64,000 nt of DNA from Actinoplanes sp. L3-i22 (GTDB lineage: Bacteria; Actinomycetota; Actinomycetes; Mycobacteriales; Micromonosporaceae), in the NCBI RefSeq assembly GCF_019704555.1, contig NZ_AP024745.1, forward strand, positions 2,922,501 through 2,986,500, given 5' to 3'. Within the stretch, counting starts at the first letter, position 1; each line of letters opens with the position of its first letter. Positions 61,601 to 64,000 of this stretch are shown in pieces. The notes under the pieces were generated by a model, which was not told the origin of the DNA, searched no databases, and was given only the letters and a program-made list of their open reading frames with translations. A program made the translations under genes and the position numbers.

Positions 61601-61909
61601 CGCCGTGAAGAACGCGGCCAGCGCGATCACCGCGTGGGCCGCCTCCAGCCGCTCGGTCCGGCTGAACCGGGAGAGGCCGCTGCGCTTCTCGGCGAGACCG
61701 CGGACCAGCTCGTGGCTGAGCCGTACGAACTCGCCCTTGGCGTCGAACCACCCGAGCAGCGGGGCCGCGATCGGGGTGCCGGAGGCGGTGCCGGCCAGCA
61801 TCAGGCCGCCGGTGACCTTCTCCAGCGCGCTGACGACCTTACTGTCCTGACCGCCGAGCAGCCGGACCGCGTCCGCATAACCGAGACCCTCGTTCATGCG
61901 GTCCATCAT
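58622..61909 (-). CDS. NACHT-domain NTPase, second paralogue
   Basis: A 1095-residue STAND NTPase related to the one at 29160-31706. The N-terminal helical domain (LGYADAVRLLGGQDSKVVSAL) matches that paralogue. Walker A is GQPGSGKSVL (about 345-354), Walker B VILLDGFDELLQ (about 412-424), sensor VVVTSRTAVADRAR, and EFLHATFGEFLVARLT marks the winged-helix region. It is 250 residues longer at the C-terminus, with a helical sensor-like part after about 850. Start at 61909 (ATG-ATG) is one of three nearby ATGs (61909, 61906, 61897). Antiphage sensing is the best-known role of bacterial NACHT proteins. Confidence 0.9.
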   Translation of the reverse strand: MMDRMNEGLGYADAVRLLGGQDSKVVSALEKVTGGLMLAGTASGTPIAAPLLGWFDAKGEFVRLSHELVRGLAEKRSGLSRFSRTERLEAAHAVIALAAFFTALAAVLPPDLRKAAPDRDEQIALAGGTSAADSHPLPAQLLRITPVRPAPQEAPETFRARLLDYYGWLGESVHGFLRGHIAFYRLSEAETRRLEEGIPAVPKQACERYDESFRQLVAEFPEVACWASQREHRATRAALADLEETLRAISTGQLPDDRRAGLATAYRAELRRPVVQSGDVPDGLRVPTLGEAYLPPRFRTADVPSAARVSEESWWSAVPVRDDLEKFLIGHLTSSQGMTAPLLVLGQPGSGKSVLTRVFAARLPAEDFLPIRVILRDVPAADDVQDQIELAVRQATGEQVGWTVLARSAGDAMPVILLDGFDELLQAVGVSQTDYLERVARFQRREAEQGRPVAVVVTSRTAVADRARTPEGTVALRLEPFDESRVTRWLAIWNATNAANFAARGLEPLGADAVLAHGDLAEQPLLLLMLALYDADGNALQRDGGDLRTHELYERLLRRFAAREITKQRPGLPGSDLEQAIQLELRRLSVVAFAMFNRAALWITEADLEADLGVLFGTARPAPSGGGLRVPLRAAELALGRFFFIHRAQAAQQEARLETFEFLHATFGEFLVARLTRQVLGDMTAREAASTMSFGGEAVDDDLLRALLSFEPLSLRGPILEFLAEMLEPAARPATRDLLVRLFRRVNHTPPGARFAEYRPQIQGEPARYATYSANLLLLLTVAAESISASELFDSPVGAVDAWRRQALLWRSQLSVDGWESLIDVVALDRIRVDGSPDVLLSRTIEPAETPPIDLNWSARTSLSSRLYRAGPANTRDAVLRREAYFQCSDHDDIAMHALEPLFTGLPTSVGTLIAWDHPATDAASTAHSLLAALIRPSRDAYLRCAQIAASDFRPYGNAFAILLLDRLSADQKMTPKTVADVLDMVTRNDTTLLNSDLLTAAVRCALAFLGQDDLTDRRLLSLLVSAVFGLVTVKPLTRAEALVRLYTMGAMVRVSPSALLTTNLEELIRDAKARPDLVAHLRRIQAEWPVADPG

Positions 61910-61979
61910 GGCCGGTCCCGGTCCGGCTGTCGGTAACCCCAGCACTACCTTGACCGGTCACGCGGGGGTGAGTGAAGAT

Positions 61980-62007
61980 GTCGAAGTTACCAACGGGTAA
62001 CTTCGAC
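61980..62007. promoter_or_regulatory. 28-bp perfect dyad before the enoyl-CoA hydratase gene
   Basis: Arms GTCGAAGTTACC (61980-61991) and GGTAACTTCGAC (61996-62007) surround AACG. It ends at the base before the AGGAGG ribosome site. A TTGACC -35-like box lies at 61950-61955. It is a likely operator, or an mRNA hairpin next to the ribosome site. Confidence 0.7.
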
Positions 62008-62018
62008 AGGAGGCCACC

Positions 62019-62684
62019 ATGCCCACTCTTGACCGGCAGGAAGACGTCTTCGTCCTGGATCTCGGGGACACCGAGAACCGGTTCCACCCCGACTGGCTCG
62101 ACGCCGTCAACGCCGCCCTCGACGAGGTGGAGAAGGCCGACGGGCACAAGGCCCTGGTCACCACGGCCACCGGTAAGTTCTTCTCGAACGGGCTCGACCT
62201 CGACTGGCTCGGCGCGAACGGGGACAAGTACCGGGAGTACGCTGCCGCCGTACAAAATCTGCTCGCAAGGTTTTTGGCTCTTCCGGTTCCGACCGTGGCG
62301 GCACTTCAGGGGCACACCTTCGCGGCCGGGGCGATGCTCGCGCTCGCGCACGACTTCCGGGTGATGCGGGCGGACCGCGGCTACTGGTGCCTGCCGGAGG
62401 TCAACATCGGCATTCCGTTCACGCCCGGCATGTCGGCCCTGATCCAGAGTCGCCTGACGCCGCAGGTCGCGCACGAGGCGATGACAACCGGGCGACGGTA
62501 CGGCGGGGACGAGGCGCTGGCCGCCCGGATCGTCGACCACGCGGTCGCCGAGGACGCCGTCCGGCCGACCGCCGTCAAGATCGCTTTCACGCTCGCGCCG
62601 AACGCGGGGGAGACCCTGGGCACGATCAAGAACCGGATGTACGGCGGCGTGCTGGCGGCCCTGCGGGAGACCGCCGGGGCGTGA
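62019..62684 (+). CDS. Enoyl-CoA hydratase/isomerase family protein
   Basis: A 221-residue crotonase-fold protein, shorter than typical hydratases (about 260). The oxyanion-hole segments are GKFFSNGLDLDWL and LQGHTFAAGAMLALAHDFRVM. The usual catalytic pair of glutamates is not clear: the second region reads YWCLPEVNIGIPF, retaining one Glu, as in Delta3-Delta2-enoyl-CoA isomerases. ATG at 62019 has AGGAGG at the ideal spacing. It is divergent from the NACHT gene and has its own strong operator. Confidence 0.87.
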   Translation: MPTLDRQEDVFVLDLGDTENRFHPDWLDAVNAALDEVEKADGHKALVTTATGKFFSNGLDLDWLGANGDKYREYAAAVQNLLARFLALPVPTVAALQGHTFAAGAMLALAHDFRVMRADRGYWCLPEVNIGIPFTPGMSALIQSRLTPQVAHEAMTTGRRYGGDEALAARIVDHAVAEDAVRPTAVKIAFTLAPNAGETLGTIKNRMYGGVLAALRETAGA

Positions 62685-62811
62685 CAATCGCCACGTCGGG
62701 GCGGTGGTCCACGGCGGACCGGCCGGGCCAACGAATCCGCGATCATCTAAGTATTGTGCTTTTCGGCGAGTCGGATGCGGCTCGCTGAAAGACACTTTCG
62801 ACGGGGGTTCC

Positions 62812-63978
62812 ATGTTCTCCATTCGACCTCGCGACGCCGCGATCGCCGGGCTGTCCGCGCTGGCCGTGGCGTTGCCGGCGGCGGCCGTTCCGGCGTTCGC
62901 GGCGCCGCTGCCGCAGTCGGTCACGGCGGCCGCGGCCACCACGCCGGCGACCGATCGGTACCGGGTCCTGGTCCGCCGGCTCGCCGACCTGGACCCGCGG
63001 TGGGAGGTGCGGGCCGCGGCGTGGAACGCGCTGCTCAGCGACCTGCCGACCGCGGTCACCGCGTTCCTCAGCACCGGTGGCGGCTATGAGCAGGCCCGGA
63101 GCCGGGCGACGGCGGACGCGGCGCGCAACGATCTGGTCATCTCCCGGGCGATCCTCACCTCGACGCCGACCACCTCGCCGATCGTGTACCTGACGGCGAA
63201 CCGCGCGTCGCACGGCACGCTCGACGAGAAGGACCGGTACGTGCGGACCGGCCTGAAGGAGGCGCAGGCGCTGGACGCCGCGCACTCGCCGATCGAGGCC
63301 GCGAAGCAGCAGGCCAAGCTGGATCGGGACTACGTGACCGACCTCGCGGCGCACGCGCCCGGGGCGTGGGTGCGGGCGGCCGCGCAGCGGGCGATCCAGA
63401 AGGGCACCGACGCCGACATCGCGGAGTTCTTCAAGTACTCGTGGGCCAGCGCCTCCGACTGCGACCTGCAGTCGTTCCGGATGGACGCGATCGAGCAGGA
63501 GCAGCGGTACCGGCACCAGCTGGAGCAGCTGGTCACGCTGGCCCAGCAGGCGCAGGTGGCGTACGAGCAGGCCGCCGACGCGGCCAAGGCGAAGGCCGCC
63601 GAGGAGGCCAAGGCGGCCTGGAACACCGCCGCCGACCTGGCCGCCTCGACCCAGGCGACCTGGCAGGCGAACCAGGACCTGGCCACCACCCAGGCGCGGA
63701 TGTGGGCCGCGGTGCACGACTTCGCCCTGCTGGCCACCACCCAGCAGGACTGGTCGGCGATCGCGAACCAGGCGACCGGCGCGAACACCTCGTGGTCCGA
63801 CGAGCTGGCGTGGGCCCAGGACCAGGCCCAGCAGTGGACCGCGCTGGCCGAGTCGACCCGGGCGAGCGCCGAGGCGATCCCGGCGGACGGCTCGCCGTCA
63901 CCGTCGCCGTCGGTGACCCCGAGCGAGATCCCGAGCGAGTCCCCGACCGCGACGCCGTCCGAGTCGCCGGCCGCCTGA
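62812..63978 (+). CDS. Secreted ALF-repeat coiled-coil protein
   Basis: A 388-residue exported protein. The signal peptide is residues 1-30 (AAIAGLSALAVALPAAAVPA then FAA). Two ALF-type short repeats are seen: VRAAAWNALLSDLPTAVTAFL at about 62-83 and VRAAAQRAIQKGTDADIAEFF at about 185-206. A long Ala/Gln-rich coiled coil (about 230-340) and a Ser/Pro/Thr tail (SPSPSPSVTPSEIPSESP) follow. ALF repeats occur in secreted Streptomyces proteins of unknown function. ATG at 62812 starts the signal peptide, while the longer frame from 62704 lacks one. Its stop is 22 bp before the window end. Confidence 0.8.
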   Translation: MFSIRPRDAAIAGLSALAVALPAAAVPAFAAPLPQSVTAAAATTPATDRYRVLVRRLADLDPRWEVRAAAWNALLSDLPTAVTAFLSTGGGYEQARSRATADAARNDLVISRAILTSTPTTSPIVYLTANRASHGTLDEKDRYVRTGLKEAQALDAAHSPIEAAKQQAKLDRDYVTDLAAHAPGAWVRAAAQRAIQKGTDADIAEFFKYSWASASDCDLQSFRMDAIEQEQRYRHQLEQLVTLAQQAQVAYEQAADAAKAKAAEEAKAAWNTAADLAASTQATWQANQDLATTQARMWAAVHDFALLATTQQDWSAIANQATGANTSWSDELAWAQDQAQQWTALAESTRASAEAIPADGSPSPSPSVTPSEIPSESPTATPSESPAA

Positions 63979-64000
63979 CACAGAGAATCCCCCGGGCCGA

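Overview
The window comes from a high-GC Gram-positive actinobacterium, most likely a Micromonosporaceae of the Actinoplanes type. The reasons are very high GC with strong third-position G/C bias, many GTG starts, paired XRE regulators with a DUF5753-like C-terminus, a SAV2177-type methyltransferase, a ClgR-like regulator, eukaryote-type GlnII and an IdeR/DmdR-style iron box. The genus is inference.

Layout. 1-1.2 kb: 3' end of 23S rRNA, 5S rRNA and a strong terminator, so this is the distal end of an rrn operon. 1.35-6.6 kb: a CBS protein, then a tightly coupled reverse-strand operon of a membrane protein followed by homologues of the uncharacterised Salmonella STM4015, STM4013, STM4012 and STM4011 families (LRR protein, phosphatase-like hydrolase, two radical SAM enzymes); STM4014 is absent. 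6.7-11.3 kb: protealysin-like M4 metallopeptidase, secreted beta-propeller-like protein, uridine-kinase-like NTPase and an iron-regulated siderophore-interacting protein. 11.4-16.5 kb: signalling genes (orphan receiver, chemoreceptor, PP2C/SpoIIE phosphatase, anti-sigma kinase and STAS antagonist). 16.6-22.5 kb: glnII, a double USP protein, XRE/DUF5753 plus SAV2177 methyltransferase, a short Rho paralogue and a ClgR-like regulator. 22.5-28.3 kb: CocE-type hydrolase, membrane protein, L,D-transpeptidase, LLM oxidoreductase, then a CD-NTase-like nucleotidyltransferase with a one-helix membrane partner. 28.3-33.2 kb: XRE/DUF5753, a NACHT NTPase, PfkB kinase and TetR. 33.3-36.4 kb: acyl-CoA dehydrogenase/SDR operon. 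36.4-41.2 kb: deacetylase lipoprotein, then a maltokinase-cap protein, MoxR ATPase and HExxH/VWA protein. 41.2-43.7 kb: repeat-rich spacer with two DnaA boxes, then a tandem pair of unknown paralogues. 43.9-48.6 kb: subtilase and FAD-dependent disulfide oxidoreductase. 48.7-58.6 kb: a LacI-controlled xyloside/xyloglucan-type locus (GH3, LacI, ABC importer without ATPase, YicI-like GH31). 58.6-64 kb: a second NACHT protein, an enoyl-CoA hydratase-like enzyme and an ALF-repeat secreted protein.

How genes work together. The sugar locus is tied together by four identical 16-bp palindromes, two before GH3 and two before the ABC operon. The phosphatase, STAS protein and HATPase would form a partner-switching sigma-factor circuit. 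The 27-31.7 kb stretch has a defence-like composition (CD-NTase-like plus membrane effector candidate, XRE regulator, NACHT NTPase), and a related NACHT paralogue lies 27 kb away.

The spacers hold three copies of a dispersed element of about 145 bp and several tandem repeats. Three of the tandem repeats duplicate the 3' end of the adjacent gene. No CRISPR array, tRNA, IS transposase or prophage was recognised. All family names come from memory and visible motifs; no search was run.
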